Shown here: piece by piece, positions 10,820 through 23,800 of the stretch
Numbering within the stretch: position 1 is the stretch's first letter
Layout of the letters: each line of letters opens with the position of its first letter
NCBI GenBank assembly: GCA_000727475.1
Contig: KL647324.1
Location: 62,001-126,000 of the forward strand
From: Sarcocystis neurona
Taxonomy: Eukaryota; Apicomplexa; Conoidasida; Eucoccidiorida; Sarcocystidae
DNA: 64,000 bases
Reading direction: 5' to 3'
Translations under genes and position numbers: made by a program
Notes under the pieces: generated by a model
Seen by the model: only the letters and a program-made list of their open reading frames with translations
The model's database searches: none
Told to the model about the DNA's origin: nothing

Positions 10820-13800
10820 CGAGTTGGTAGAGTAGCGCACCTTAACAGTATAGAAGTGCCGACCAAGATGCACGTCTACATTTTGTATAGATGGAAATCA
10901 TCAGTTCACGGTAGGAAACAGCGGTCACGGAACAGCGGCGCAGTGCTATCACCCACTGCTATCAACACCAGTCGCAGCGAGCACTGGTGCCTCCTACTCG
11001 GAAGCTGGGGCAACGCCGCAGCTCCACTGGTTCCAGTAGGGCTTGCTGAAAGCGCACACTACCACTGCAAGGACCGTTTCACGTATCAGCGTCAACACCA
11101 GTGGGGCCACGCACAACGGGGAAAGGGTGCCCCGTTGCCTTGAATCAAATTCTAGTAGTAATTGTTGCGGTGCACTGGCTGGATCACGTGAACTGCTGGA
11201 AGTACCTTACCTGTGCTGCTTTTTTGGGGCTTACGTGCGTCGGGCTCGTCATTGGTTATTGGCTGCCGAAAAAATTCCGAAGTGGATTCTCGTCGGGCTG
11301 AAGTACGTTTTTTTTTTTAAGGCCCGTGACCCCCCTACGTTGGCATCGTTTGGAGCGAAAAAGTACCGCCAGGCAATTCTTCGAATTGATGGAAGTGCCT
11401 TTGCGTGGTGGCTGTATGCAGGTTAGCACGGATTACGGTATACGCTGGTGAGTTCACAGCACGCGCCGAATGCTCCACGACCCTGCGCAATAGTCCCCGC
11501 TGTTTCCGCAGGTTGCTTTTTGTGACGTCGACGCTGCTCACACGCACGTGGGGATACAGCGGAACGTACACCGCTATTCAGATACGATGTAGAAGAGCCG
11601 CTACGGGCTATGAAGCCGTATGGAATCAGGGTGGTGGTGTGTGTACACCACAGTACCTACAACGGGCGATGTGTATCTCTGGACCTAGGGTCGCACTGTA
11701 GATGAGACACTCGCTGCATTCAGCTCCATATGCCTGCAGCAACCGCTCTCCATCCCCTGATTCAAAAGACAGAATGCAGTCGTTCAGGCACGTCGCGCGT
11801 CTTTTCTCCTGGCGCTCTCCACAAGAAGCCTTCGACAAAGGACGAGTTGACCGTCAACATATACGCACTGTACGTGATGTTGCCCATTGAACAGAACAAA
11901 ATACAGTGTGTTCCGCGTATGTCACGAATACCACATTTACAAGATGTTTATCAAAACGCAATATTTTCAAGACAAGCAGAGCGCCGTAGTGTGCAGCCGA
12001 AGTATTCACGTTCTAATCTGCTTCACTGAAGGGGACACAGTACTCTTAGACTGCCGGTGGCAGGATGAGCCACAGCACAGAGAGGAAGTATCCAGTTTCG
12101 AACCTCCCGTCTTGTAACACCAATCTCAAGGAGTGTAGTACTCGTCTTAATGCCTGCGCATCACGTTATATAATGTCTCGCTCTCCTGTACGGCGTCCGA
12201 TTGTTCGACAGTGTCAAAATGCTACCATGGTTCCATTTCTCCCAGGTGGGGACTGAGTGATATGCTTTTTCTTTACGCAGTAAAAGGCGTGCGAGTAGGT
12301 ACACGCGTACTAAGCAGAGCATCCTTCGTACGCATACAGTAAAGTAGGTCAGCCCTATTCCTGTAACCTCAAAGCACAGATTTCCACCTCTGAATTGCCA
12401 CGCGCAAGGCAAGTCAAATGTATTTGGAGGGGACATTGAATTGTGCAAGTCATACGGTGTAACGTTGTGCGCGCAGAAGGCTAGTTGCAACATCCCTCTG
12501 CACAGCACAAAGGCAACACCGCGACCCACTGAAGGAATTCTGCTGTGAAAAAAACTCCACGAAAGTCCTCAAAGAGGTGACCGTCCCCTCTCAGAGGTGA
12601 CCACACTGACGCAACGGCATACGGCCAGCGGACGTTTATTTGCGCGAAGGCTTATTCTGTCGTAACAGGCCTGCAATAATGGGCGGAAAGGCTGAAGTCA
12701 TCTACACGCCTGATCGGGCACACTTAATGCGTGCGCAGCGGATGTCTTTGTGTCTGCAAGAAAACGGCGGTGATGTAGACTTTTCGTAGAACCACTTTGT
12801 AAGCTAGTCGCCTCTTGTGTGCATCCACATTTGGCACAGATTTCCTGAAAAGAACACTCCCTGTTTTTGTCAGCAAGAAACAATTTACAATCGATGCTAC
12901 GGGACTTCTGCAGTGTATTCCTGCGTATCTGTTTTTATGAAAGTAATGTATCGATACTTTCTTATTGACTTCACGTGTAAAAGACGCACTTATCTACTGA
13001 CAGTGAAATGCGTGCATGCACGTATTCAGAGGCGACTCAACGTAGACACGAAGGTGTGCCCACCAGTGGGCACTCACAGTATAAGCGCACGAACCTCCAG
13101 AGGGACCTCAGCCGTGAATCGTCCCTAGCTCCTGCGCTGCGGTTTTGTGACATGGCGTAATCCGTGTCTTCGGAATACAATAGATTTGGTCGGTTGCGAG
13201 ATGCTGAGGGTATCCGTGGGCACGAGGGTACCTGGACTCAACGCTCAGGCAGAAGAGCCGACACGATTCAAGAAGAATGGCCTGAACCCTGGGGTACCAG
13301 CCTGTTCCACATCAGCTGAACAGCGCATTTGAACAAAGTTGCTCATATGTAAAGGCGGTACCAACATGAACTATGTTTAACAAACTTTCGTGACCACAGA
13401 CAAGTGTCTCGGAACGGGCCCCCACACCAAACCTGCACGTGGGCATGCGGAGGCACAAATATGTCTGCCCAGGCTCGCCTCACCTCTGCGTGCACGTTTG
13501 TGCACGTGCGAAGGAAACTCTCACAACGTACATTACATTCACGCGCGTACAATCTGCATACATAGCACACTAGGAGCAACAAAACCAACGAGGGATTCTG
13601 TTGTCTGAATGCACAGCAGAAAACAACGTAATTGCATTCCCCCATGCAATCCCGACGCTTGCCAGAGAAGCTGCTGCCTGCGTCACTGTTACTGAGAAGG
13701 ATGAGAACACTTGACTTATTAGGAGTCAACTGCAGTGAAGCTGTGCGTATCCACAGCCAGTCGCCACGGCTATAGTCCACGCACCTATGTGTGTAGACGC

Positions 13801-14320
13801 GTGCTGCTGCCCCGGTTCTACTAGCTATTGAATAATTTGGCGGCCACGCGGCTACCAAGCGCGACACTTCAGTTACTGTTTACACCGCTTCCATTATTGA
13901 GCACTACTACAACGTCCTTCGTGCGAGTGATCTGCGTAGTGAACAGTACACAACTGTGTAAGCATCTGCTTGTGCTACCGCAGGCTTTGCCCCAAATGAG
14001 CTATGAGGCTGCTCGTGAGGCTGCGTAACTGATGCAAAAAAATTCAAGTGCACTATCCCGTCTTCTTGCATACAAGCCACACTGCACACGTGTGTATATA
14101 CAAGCTTCAGAAGGAATATCAGGTCCGCAACAGAACACGTGTACACGTATACATATCTCCAAGAGGTAAATTGCAGACCTGTGCATGCGTGACTTAAATC
14201 AACAAGCTCAATCTGAATGAGGTCGTTTGAGCCCTGTCGGTACCCCCGTGCTGTCAGTCGCTCCAGCATCTCACGATTGCGCCGCATCGCTGTTAATACT
14301 CTTTCCTCGCGTTTCAGAAT
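10820..14320. other. No gene resolved
   Basis: Mixed-composition sequence. Open frames at 11730-12029 (+) and 13343-13867 (-, 174 codons, no ATG at its start) are near the length expected by chance. They lack splice-phase support or family motifs. A poly-T run lies at 11308-11318. Confidence 0.4.
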
Positions 14321-14326
14321 CTTGGG

Positions 14327-14676
14327 CTGCGCTTCTTACAGCCAGTACTTGTACGTTCTCTAGACACACACTCGTGCGTCAGCACAAACTGTTTGCTGGA
14401 TCAAGCGAGCCTAAGTGCAATGACACAGATTATGCTCTGCAGCAGTTACGCACTATGGTCCATAAACATAGTGTCGTCAAAGTTGCCCGGTTGACTAAAA
14501 CTGAAACGTTCGTAAACTATCGTGCCGTACAGGACTCACTGGTTCACCAATCCCCAAAACAGCTGAACAGCGCAGTCTGTCGGGTGAGGTTGATGACTGA
14601 CATCTGCGAAATGCAGTTCAGTCGAAAGAGTGTTAGTAGCTACATCAACACCAACCACAGTTATAGCTTCGAATAG
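14327..14676 (+). CDS. Candidate terminal exon, unknown
   Basis: After a possible acceptor (CGCGTTTCAG) the plus frame stays open for about 116 codons to a stop at 14674-14676. The composition is protein-like (for example KCNDTDYALQQLRTMVHKHS and LTKTETFVNYRAVQDSLVHQ). The opposite strand is also open over 14536-14934, so strand is not settled. No family was recognised and no partner exon was identified. Confidence 0.22.
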
Positions 14677-14679
14677 TAG

Positions 14680-17630
14680 TTGCATCAACACTAGCGGCGG
14701 CCATGGCTTCAAATATTTCAGGAGACGGGAAGGCTGGCCGACAGCAGGAACGCGGCGCTGCCGCACGTTCACCAGCATGCGCTTTCCTTTGAGAACGTAC
14801 GGTAGTCCTACAGCAGTTACCCCCTTGGTGGCTCGCACCAAGGTTGTAATGGGGGCGTGTCTTGTTGCTTGAGATCGAATTGTATTCTTATATACTGGTG
14901 AGGAGACTGTACACCTACTTTTTGGACATGGCACTTTCGATCATATCCCACAGCAAGGAAGAATATGTAGTCTGCAGCGCTACTTCGTGGCCGTTGCTTT
15001 TACTATAAACTGCACGCAGCCTCCATGAGGCCGCCGCTGAGAACAAGAATCAAAACTTTCTTTTCGCAGCACATTCTGCAGCTGCAGCTGTTAAACTACC
15101 AGTTCCTGTCGCAAACAGGTGCTGCTTAGAGTGCCATTCACCTACAGAAGTAGTAGCGCGCTAGCTCGTGTCTGTGCTTTTATCCGATCACGCGGTGCAA
15201 CAGAAGCAATCGTGTGGCAGTGGAGGAGGCGTTGGCTAACACGGCAGTCCGCACCAGGGTAGTTCCGCAGGAAGAGGAACTGCTAGGGTGCCGCCAGCTT
15301 CATGAGCATGCCGCTGTTGTGTACCGTGAATTCTACCTCACTTTGCTATAGAGTGAGCTTGACATAGGACCGTCTCTTCGGGAGTAGTACTCATTCTGAC
15401 ACCCCTGAACAAGGTGATATTTCAAAGGCTACGTCAGCACAAGCGAAAAGATGTGATGTTTTATGCACAGTCGATACCAGTAGATATGTGTACATGTCTA
15501 CATACCTACAGGGTACCCAACGTTTTCTGCTGCACTTAATGATGTCACGCTTTATGCAGTACTGCAGGAACGTTCTCCTTCTTGCGCAGCTGAGATTTTT
15601 GGGCCGCGTAGGACAGATCAACCATTACAAATAAGAATGTACAAATTGCCGCGGGTGCAAGAAGAAAGCTAAAGAAGGGACAGCACTCTTCTCCGTTGTC
15701 CTGCTGACGCGTGCATGCGTATAGTAGCTCAACTACCATACAGCACAACCGAGTTACCTGTGTAATTGCCACGTAGATCTTCGCATAGGTACACTGGCGA
15801 CACTACGCAACAGCCCCATTAGAAGGCTATTTTGGGCTTTTTCGAACAACAACCCAAACTATCCGTACAGAAAAAAGAAGGCGTGCTTCAGCTGTAGGAC
15901 TTGCTCTGTGGGTCGTGTGGTATCTGCTGCTTACCAACCTTCTCCGGATTCGTCACATACCCTCCTGCTGCACGCTGTGCCTTGGCTTGTCTCAAGCAAT
16001 TCTTGTTTTCGAAAGAGACAGCGCCTGCACAACAGTGCTGCAGCTAAAATGTACATGTACACACAGAGCCAAACCAATCCTCCGGTGCTACTCCTTACAT
16101 CTCCCAAGAGTCGTGTTAAAAGCGCCACTTGAAATACATAAACGGCTCTACAAGAATTGCGTGCCGGGCACCCTGTGCTTCTTGTGAATGAGTATGTGGT
16201 TTTTGTGTCACACTACACGCGCAAATCTGCTACTTCGACTCTTTCCCTTCTGTGTAGTGGAAGGTTTCCTGGGGCGCGTGAGAGGATTGTTTGCAAAGAT
16301 GTATTGTCCTAGGCCTGGAACCCTCTAGTGACGCGTGATACGCAGTGACGAACACAGCAAATTCTGCCAAAGTTGCGCTCTGAAAAACGCATGTTATTCG
16401 TACACCTGTGAAGACCACGTGGGCAACGCCGACGAGGACATGAAAAAAATAACGGACTCGCCCTTGTCTCTTGTGTTACTCCGTCTGTTTACGGAGATGC
16501 TGAGTTCACAGTTTCGGGAAGTGGTCAGGGCGTTTGCATCACATAGTTCACACCTACCCAGCGTTCACAAAAGGCACGCTGGACAATCCGAGTAACCATT
16601 TGAACCGCAGATTCCTGTGAATACCCCTTGTTTACCGTGATATTGAATAAGGTCGCATGAACTAGAAGTGAGGCCGCTTGAGCCGTGCAAGCAGAGCTTA
16701 GGCTCTCTCTGCATGACAGGGAAAGCGGTGACCGGCGAATACACATCGCTTGTGCTTCTTGCGAGATGAATGCTAAAATGTCCTCGCAGGTGGGTATGTT
16801 TAACGATCTGGATACCTAGGAATGCGAATTCCGCTGCTTGGGAGCGCGTGGACGTATCGCTGCGTGGAACTAAAAAGGCAGCAGAGCACTGGATGAGCGC
16901 AGAAGTCGCATATGGGGTTGCACTACATGCCACTTCTGCAGCGAAAATACGGCTGCTTTTGCGGATCTTTTCTGGTCGTGGATCCCACTCAATGCACGAC
17001 ATTAACCTACTGTGGTGTTTTCAGAGGAGAAACGTACAAGGACGCCACCGTCTCGATTCTTAAGGTCGTCCGTCTGTGTGGGGCGGGCCTGTAGGGCCCC
17101 GTTGAACCCGTCTCCTACAGCAAAGTTCATTTCCTTTTCGTTTGTTCCGTCCCAATTTGCCGCCTCTTTAGCTATCCAGTGTGGCAGCTCCCTTCAGCTT
17201 TTGCAGGTTCTGGCTTCTATTCCCGCTTCCGCATTCTGCGCTCCTCTTTCCTGGCTTTGCCCTCATTCTGTCATCACCTGCTACCGTTTTATGATTTGAC
17301 AGCCTTGTGCTTAGTGCTGTGACTGTTTTTGCAAAGAGGAGCTGTCGTACTAGTCGGTTGCTCGAAGAAGAATACTCTCGCTATCACCACCTACCGTGTT
17401 GGCAGAGGACCGAGCGGAGCTGGAAAGCTATGTGGCCACAAAGACTTCAGTGATGATAGCCAGAGGCTCCACTTATTATGTTAGAGATCTAAAACTACTC
17501 CAGTACATGTCCACGAGACACCCCGTGTGTCGGCTTCTAGGCACGCCATCAACGACGTTCTATGGTAAAAAATACAGGCGGTCCTGCCCGAGATTTGCAA
17601 GAACCAACGAACCTGTATGCTCTAAGGAGA
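14680..17630. other. No gene resolved
   Basis: A 145-codon minus-strand frame (17002-16565) and several plus-strand frames around 16.77-17.09 kb overlap each other. None has a recognisable motif or a matching splice chain. Pyrimidine-rich sequence on the plus strand at 17.1-17.3 kb precedes the tandem repeat upstream of DNAI7. Confidence 0.4.
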
Positions 17631-17766
17631 AACCTGTCGACGTCGTTCAGAATCTGGATTGTGTCAACGTGAGTTTGTGACCAAGCACGGAGTCTGAAAC
17701 CTGTCGACGTCGTTCAGAATCTGGATTGTGTCAACGTGAGTTTGTGACTAAGCACGGAGTCTGAAA
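17631..17766. repeat. 67-bp tandem duplication upstream of DNAI7
   Basis: Two copies of a 67-bp unit that begins AACCTGTCGACGTCGTTCAG, at 17631 and 17698, differ at about one position (ccaag versus ctaag). The repeat ends about 87 bp before the DNAI7 start codon, so it lies in the promoter or 5' UTR. Confidence 0.95.
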
Positions 17767-17768
17767 GG

Positions 17769-17868
17769 AAACGCGTGTTTCAACGCTTTGGAATGTAGTA
17801 AGCACAGAACTGTCTGAATTTTGGAGACACACGCGTGTTTCGGCGCAACGGAATGTCACTAAGAACCC
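17769..17868. repeat. Diverged 61-bp duplication overlapping the DNAI7 start
   Basis: ACGCGTGTTTC...GGAATGT...CTAAG-like sequence occurs at about 17770 and again at about 17831. The second copy contains the proposed start codon at 17853. The copies are clearly related but diverged. Confidence 0.7.
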
Positions 17869-20800
17869 GAGCTAAACAGGCCATTCGAGATGAACTGGAT
17901 CTTCGAGCGAAAACAAAGACCAAAATGGAAAAGGAGGCCCGGGTAAAAGCGCTGGCGGCCAAAAAGGCAGCCGAAAGAGTAAGCGTGCTTCAGAATGGTG
18001 ACAGATTGATGCTCACCTGTAGCATTAAATCAACTCGTAGAAACCATGTGGTGGGCAAAGAGCTGCAGCGGCAGAAGGAAGGATACAGAGAATACAATGC
18101 ACACGACGCCCCCTAGACAGCACAGTCACTGTATTCGGGCTCAAGGCAAATGTGCAATGTGACGACGTAATATGAGTGAAAAGAGGCTGAACAGCAGGGT
18201 GGGAGCAGGCTGCATAAGAGTGGTACGAGTGCGAAGGTCACTAGATACACGTTTTCCTTATCAGATCCTATAAAGACAACTGTCGTAGCAAAAAAAAACA
18301 CGTGCTCTCGTTGCCGTTGGCGCTCCCCAAGGTTAAGCGCGAAGCCGACTTGTCTGCAACTGTAGAATATATCCGGCATCTTTATAATATGTCCTCCTGT
18401 ACGTGTTAATAAAATTTGACTGCATAAACGGGTGGACCAACCCCTCTTTACACGTCTGTTAGAACTGTCACCCGAACCTAGGCGTGTTCAGTGAGGGAGC
18501 ACTCACTTTTTCACCACACACGGATAAAACGGCATGCCACCCCAAAGTGGCAATACAACTGAAAGTTACTGGGACTCGCCTTACGAATAATTTGCATCTT
18601 CAAGCTCCCTCAACACCTCTAAGTCTCCCTTTATTCGTGCTTGTTACTCGATTACCGTCGTACGCATTTAATCGTTCACGAGGGTGTCATGCCTGCACGC
18701 CTTCCTCTCTGCTTCGAAGCACAGACTTCGTTCAGTCGCAGAATATCGGAGTTGACGTCGCTCGTCCGGTGCCTGACATGAATGTTTATCATATATATTC
18801 CCCGTACGTGCGATGCCCCCAGTGGCTTCGGGCTGTACTTGATTTTGCGTGTCTGACCGGTAAGAGGTGTGTCGTCCCCGCTGGCGATTTGCTTCGCTGG
18901 TGAAGCTTCTACACCGCTTTATTACGTTGCTGTGGGCTCTGCTGCGGCTGCGCGTGCCGCTGTTTTCAAAATTCCAGTTCTTTTCAATTGCTTTGATCAC
19001 TGTGTGGTTGTTTAACGCAACTGCGTCGTAGGAGGAGCACCAGCGGCAAACCTCCCTCCAGCTTGAGGACGAGAAAGATAAGGCTCAACTTGAGAGTGAG
19101 CGCGAATCAGTTGAACTCTTCAGAAGGCGCTGCAGAGAGATTTTCCACAAAGAGCAACAAGCATTCTTGGATTTGCAGTCGTGGACGGACTACTTAGAGT
19201 GCTCTTCACTTCCAGCAGGCAATGAAGAAGGGCGGCTTGCCACGTTCCTTGCCCACTGGGGAGCTCACCAAGAGAACCGCGCTGAGGAGCTGCTGAGCGG
19301 GTGCGAAGAAGCAGGTGGGAGTCCTCGGACGTTCCTATAAAGAAGGATCAAGGGGTCACCGGCACGTCAGCCCGCGGCGGAGCAGAGATAAAGATTCCAC
19401 TCTCCATTCGTAACGATGGCAGTGCTTACCAGGATGCGGCTACAGTCACCCGCTTTCCATCTCTGTACGGAGTACACGAAAAGATATTCAGTACACTGAA
19501 ATATACGCTCCCCGATGTCCGCAAATACTCGGAAGCAACACGTGTAGCGGATGCCATTGACGAAAGGTTGATAAAGTGCACATGTACACCACGAAACAGT
19601 CCATAATTCAGGGGACTACAGTCAAAAGCTGCGAGGCGGTAAGCACTCTGAGCATGCACGGGTTCTCACTTTTTGCAGAAACTGCGTCTGTTGTTCTTGC
19701 GCAGGGAGAGTAGCAGAACGCCTGCTGATCACGAGCTTGGAGGCGACGTACGAGGGGAATGACGGAGTGCAGAATATTTGTAAAAGGTGGAGAGCTGAAT
19801 GATATCCAACATTCCCCTAAAGCAGAATATTGTGTGCATATTCTTATGAATAGGACAAAACTGAGCCTCCTTTTAGAAGAAGGTCCACCGCGCAATAAAC
19901 AACTCGTCTACCACTCGTAGGCACACCATTGCAATATAGCCGAGCGACGTCTTATGTACAAATAAAGTGGTTAAGCCGTGTGGCACAGCCGGGGTACTGC
20001 CGCACCATAAAAAAGGAGCACGTCGAACCCGCTACATGGGGAGATATACGTGAACGTGTGTCGCAGCACTGCTGCGTATTTTAGAGTCGTCGGCAAAGGC
20101 CTTCAGGCACAGAGATGCGTGCCCTCACTCCCGGGCTTGCCTCGGGAGAACGTTTGTCTCACGCTTTCGTGTATTTCCCAGCATTTCCAATCAGGTTCTC
20201 GGTGGATCTGCTGAATCTCTTCCGAAGCAAGATAGATGTCTGCATATCGCAAATTCTGTAAGTTGCTGACTAGTCCTCCGAACACATTTTCTTCCGTCGC
20301 CTACTCTTTTAACGACGTGCTGCTCCGGGAGCCGTTACCAAGAGGAGAGCAGTGTAACCTGTTAGAGGTTAGATTGGGGAAATTGATCGCGTCCACGAAA
20401 ATTTATGAAGAGTGTGGGTGGTCGTAGCATCAAAACCTCCATACTACAGACACAATGTGCGTCATCGTCGCTCTTTAGTTGCTTAAAAATATCCTGGATC
20501 AGCCCATCACATCTTGAACGACACCAGTGAGCTACCGCGTTCCAGGATTCTCAGCCGCATTAGAGAAGGGAGTCGACGACACTCCCATATCTTCCATAGT
20601 GCCTATCGGTTCCACCTTGCGGGTTCCAAGATTTTCAGACCACAGGGACGAAGCGGAAGTGGCGAAAATGGAGATGCGACGAGAATGGGTTTCAGATCAT
20701 CGACAGGTGCTACTCGGCGTGTGGAGTCACCGAACTGCGAAAGGCATTCGGTAATAGTAGCCTTCAGCAGTCGTACTGGAGAGCAACAGGTCAAGTAATT

Positions 20801-23800
20801 TGTCGTAGAGAATCATGGCAGCGGCATGTAGACGTCAGGCGATGATAGCTTGGTCTCAACTTCAATTTGCCTGGGCGAAAACCCATGCGAGGATGTATGG
20901 TTTTCTATGCACTTGCACACACACCTCTGCACAAGTTATTTAGACGTATAACTCTTAAATGCACAACTCGTGCATCCACACGCATTTCAAGTGCAAGCGA
21001 ATCACGTACGTAGGGACTCTGTAGGCATACTGAAAAGATGAATACATTTTAGAGGAAAACTACCTCACCTCGGTATGTTGTATTTGCGACAGAGTTCAGG
21101 CGTGAATTTGTCGCTCCCCGTCTTTCGTAAAATGAAGTGTAGACCAGCAGAAGCACGTGTAGACCAGCACAAGCCCGTGTACGATTGTTTCGGGAAGCGC
21201 ACTGACGTGGCCCGTTGTTTCACCGAAGCCTTCGTTGGATTCTCGTGACATAATAGTGGTGGGTAGAATTTATGCTTCGATGCGTGTCGGACGATTAAGT
21301 TATGTAAAACGTGTGATGGTGCCTTCAGGGCGCGAGTCATAAAGTTCTCTTCAATAGAAGTTACCCTAGATCTGGCCAAGACGATCGGTCTTCACCTGAT
21401 GACTGAGTCCGTAGGTAAGGATGTGTGAGTCCCACTGGCTCCAACATTGCGGTATACTCAGCGTCTGCAGCCGCAGCCTACATTGCAACATTGCATTCAG
21501 TGTTAATCTACACGAAGAAAAAGTGTTGTCTTCACTTTAGTGAACTTTAGAATCGCAAGGCAATGGGATGGTGCCGATTTCCGCGCATACGACTGCAGGC
21601 GTACTCACGTCTTACGCAAACCTGGAGAGAGAAACTCTTCTATTAAACTCGGACGGGCCACTTCTTTTCGTCGGCGGCATTCTGCGGGTTGAACTGTTCA
21701 GCCTTCGCTTCAAACCCACCTTGCTGGGAGACTGGACCATGCGTTCCGTTTCTGCTGATGGAATGGCACTACGTCGCCTACCATCCATCGTGACAGGCAA
21801 AAACCATCCTAGACTTGCACTGTAGAAAAGAAAATATCCTTTATACCTTTGGTTAAGTATCACCAGAAGGGCACTGGCAGTGTAAGTGTGTGGCACCCAG
21901 AGAAAATCACGTGTGGAAACAGACACGTTGTAAGAAGTGGACACAAATACGCGGTATCGTGCATCTAGCGGAGTTTGTCGAGCGAGCTAACGTTGAGACA
22001 GCGAAAACACTCTGACAGCCACAGTGAAGTGGACTGCGTGCGAATTTGCGGAATAGTCATCACACTTGTGTATCTCGACAGGAGGTAGTGTCAAGGATAT
22101 ATCCCTGCGCATTCTCCCACCCACACGTGGAGGCACGCACGTGTTGAGTTAGCTGTTCGTGTGCTGGGGAGCAAACCATTTGTAACCATATTTATGGTAA
22201 GGTCCACACGATTTGCCTTGGTCCTTTCGTTGCAGCTCTCCCGGATTTCAACTGGAATGGAGCGCTCCCATCCAGAGTAGAATTCTATTTGCCGCCTGAT
22301 GTTATTATACACGACTCTTTGCAGGTGAGGGCTAGGACGCGTGTGCTTGTGTATGACACCGTTTTTAGTTTGGTTTTTCTTCTGCGTGAAACGTTGTGGA
22401 GCGTCATATGGCTTAGTGCGCGTGCAGACACCGGCGGATTCCTTCCTCAACTAAGATGCCACACTTGAAAACGCATGCAGAAGCAGATACACAGTTATTT
22501 GTTTCTGATAGACTTATCAAACGGTGATCCTTTCTGCGCAGCAGTGGCCATCACTGGGCACAGCCTTTCTGACCGACACTGGTGCAAGGTAAACTCACTC
22601 ACGCGCAACTGTCGTCTTTCGCATACATTCGGTCCCATAGGGATAAGATACCGCACACGTTTAGCTACTTACCAGTTTGCGCAGTACGATCACAGTTTAG
22701 CACAACTGCTTGCTGTGGTGTCATCTCTCAGTCGCGCACAAAATTTCGAACAGTGAACATCACGTCTGTGCGCTGATTATACCCGTCATATATTGATACT
22801 GCACACATCCTGTAAGGGATGCTGAGTTCTACAATTGCCGCATGGAACAGCACTCCGTGCGGATGTATACGTGTACCATCTCGGAGGCGTTCGGAGCGCA
22901 CCTGTATACATACTCGCGTGTGTAAGCAGATAGACGTTCCAGTGCCGGTTTACATATGTTTGTGTGCACGCTTGCGTTGATTACATGCATGTACATACGC
23001 TTCCAGTAATGTAACTCATATATATGTAATATGTTCACATGTGTATATGACAGCATAAGCGTACACACGAGTATGCGCGTGGAGCAAGCGTATGACGTCA
23101 ATATCGGTGGTGCACATCGGTTTTGGGGCACCTCTTACAGGTGGCCTGGCACAACCCGCAGGAGAACAGGTGGCGCACGGATTTAATTACAGATGTTGAA
23201 ATTGAGGCCACGACTCGAAAAATATCCTTTCAAACGCTTAACCTTTCAGCCTTTGGGCTGCTTCAGCGTCGGACGCTGGATTTCCCTTACAGGTTCGAAG
23301 GCGGAGACGCACCACTAAATCGGCCTTCCTTCGTGACGTAGACGGAATACAGTATCACGACTATTTGAACAGCACAGTTGACAACGAGCTGCGTACTTCG
23401 TCCATTCACGTACACCGAACTGTTGTCCCCTCAGAGAGAGCTTCTCTACAATTGTGGTTGAGAGGCAGTCTTTCGTCTGGTAGCCGCGAGGGCGTATACG
23501 TAGGCGTGTATCGTTTTACAGTCGTGTCCACGTCCTCGAATATCGACTCTTCTCGGCCAAATGACTCTGTCTGCCTGCGCGTGCATCGCAGTACTGTTTT
23601 TCGATCCTGCTCTCCCCGCTAATTACTAACTCTGGTGCTGCATGCGTCTATGTATCCTTCCCTATTTTATGAGTTCTCCTTTCACGTACACAGATCACGA
23701 TGTTTTGCTCCCGGCCTCTTTTCCTACCCCTTAGATCGTGCCCGTTCGACTTGTGGCAATTCGCGCCTCAGCTTTTGCGCAAGCAGCGTGCTTGTTACAT

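Noticed and set aside
12090..12115. TTCGAACC-like motif suggesting a tRNA T-loop
   Set aside because: No acceptor stem, D-arm or anticodon arm could be paired around it on either strand.
20236..20427. ATG-initiated plus frame as a DNAI7 exon
   Set aside because: Phase continuity from exon 3 (19446-19583) to exon 4 works without it, and no acceptor in the required phase precedes it.
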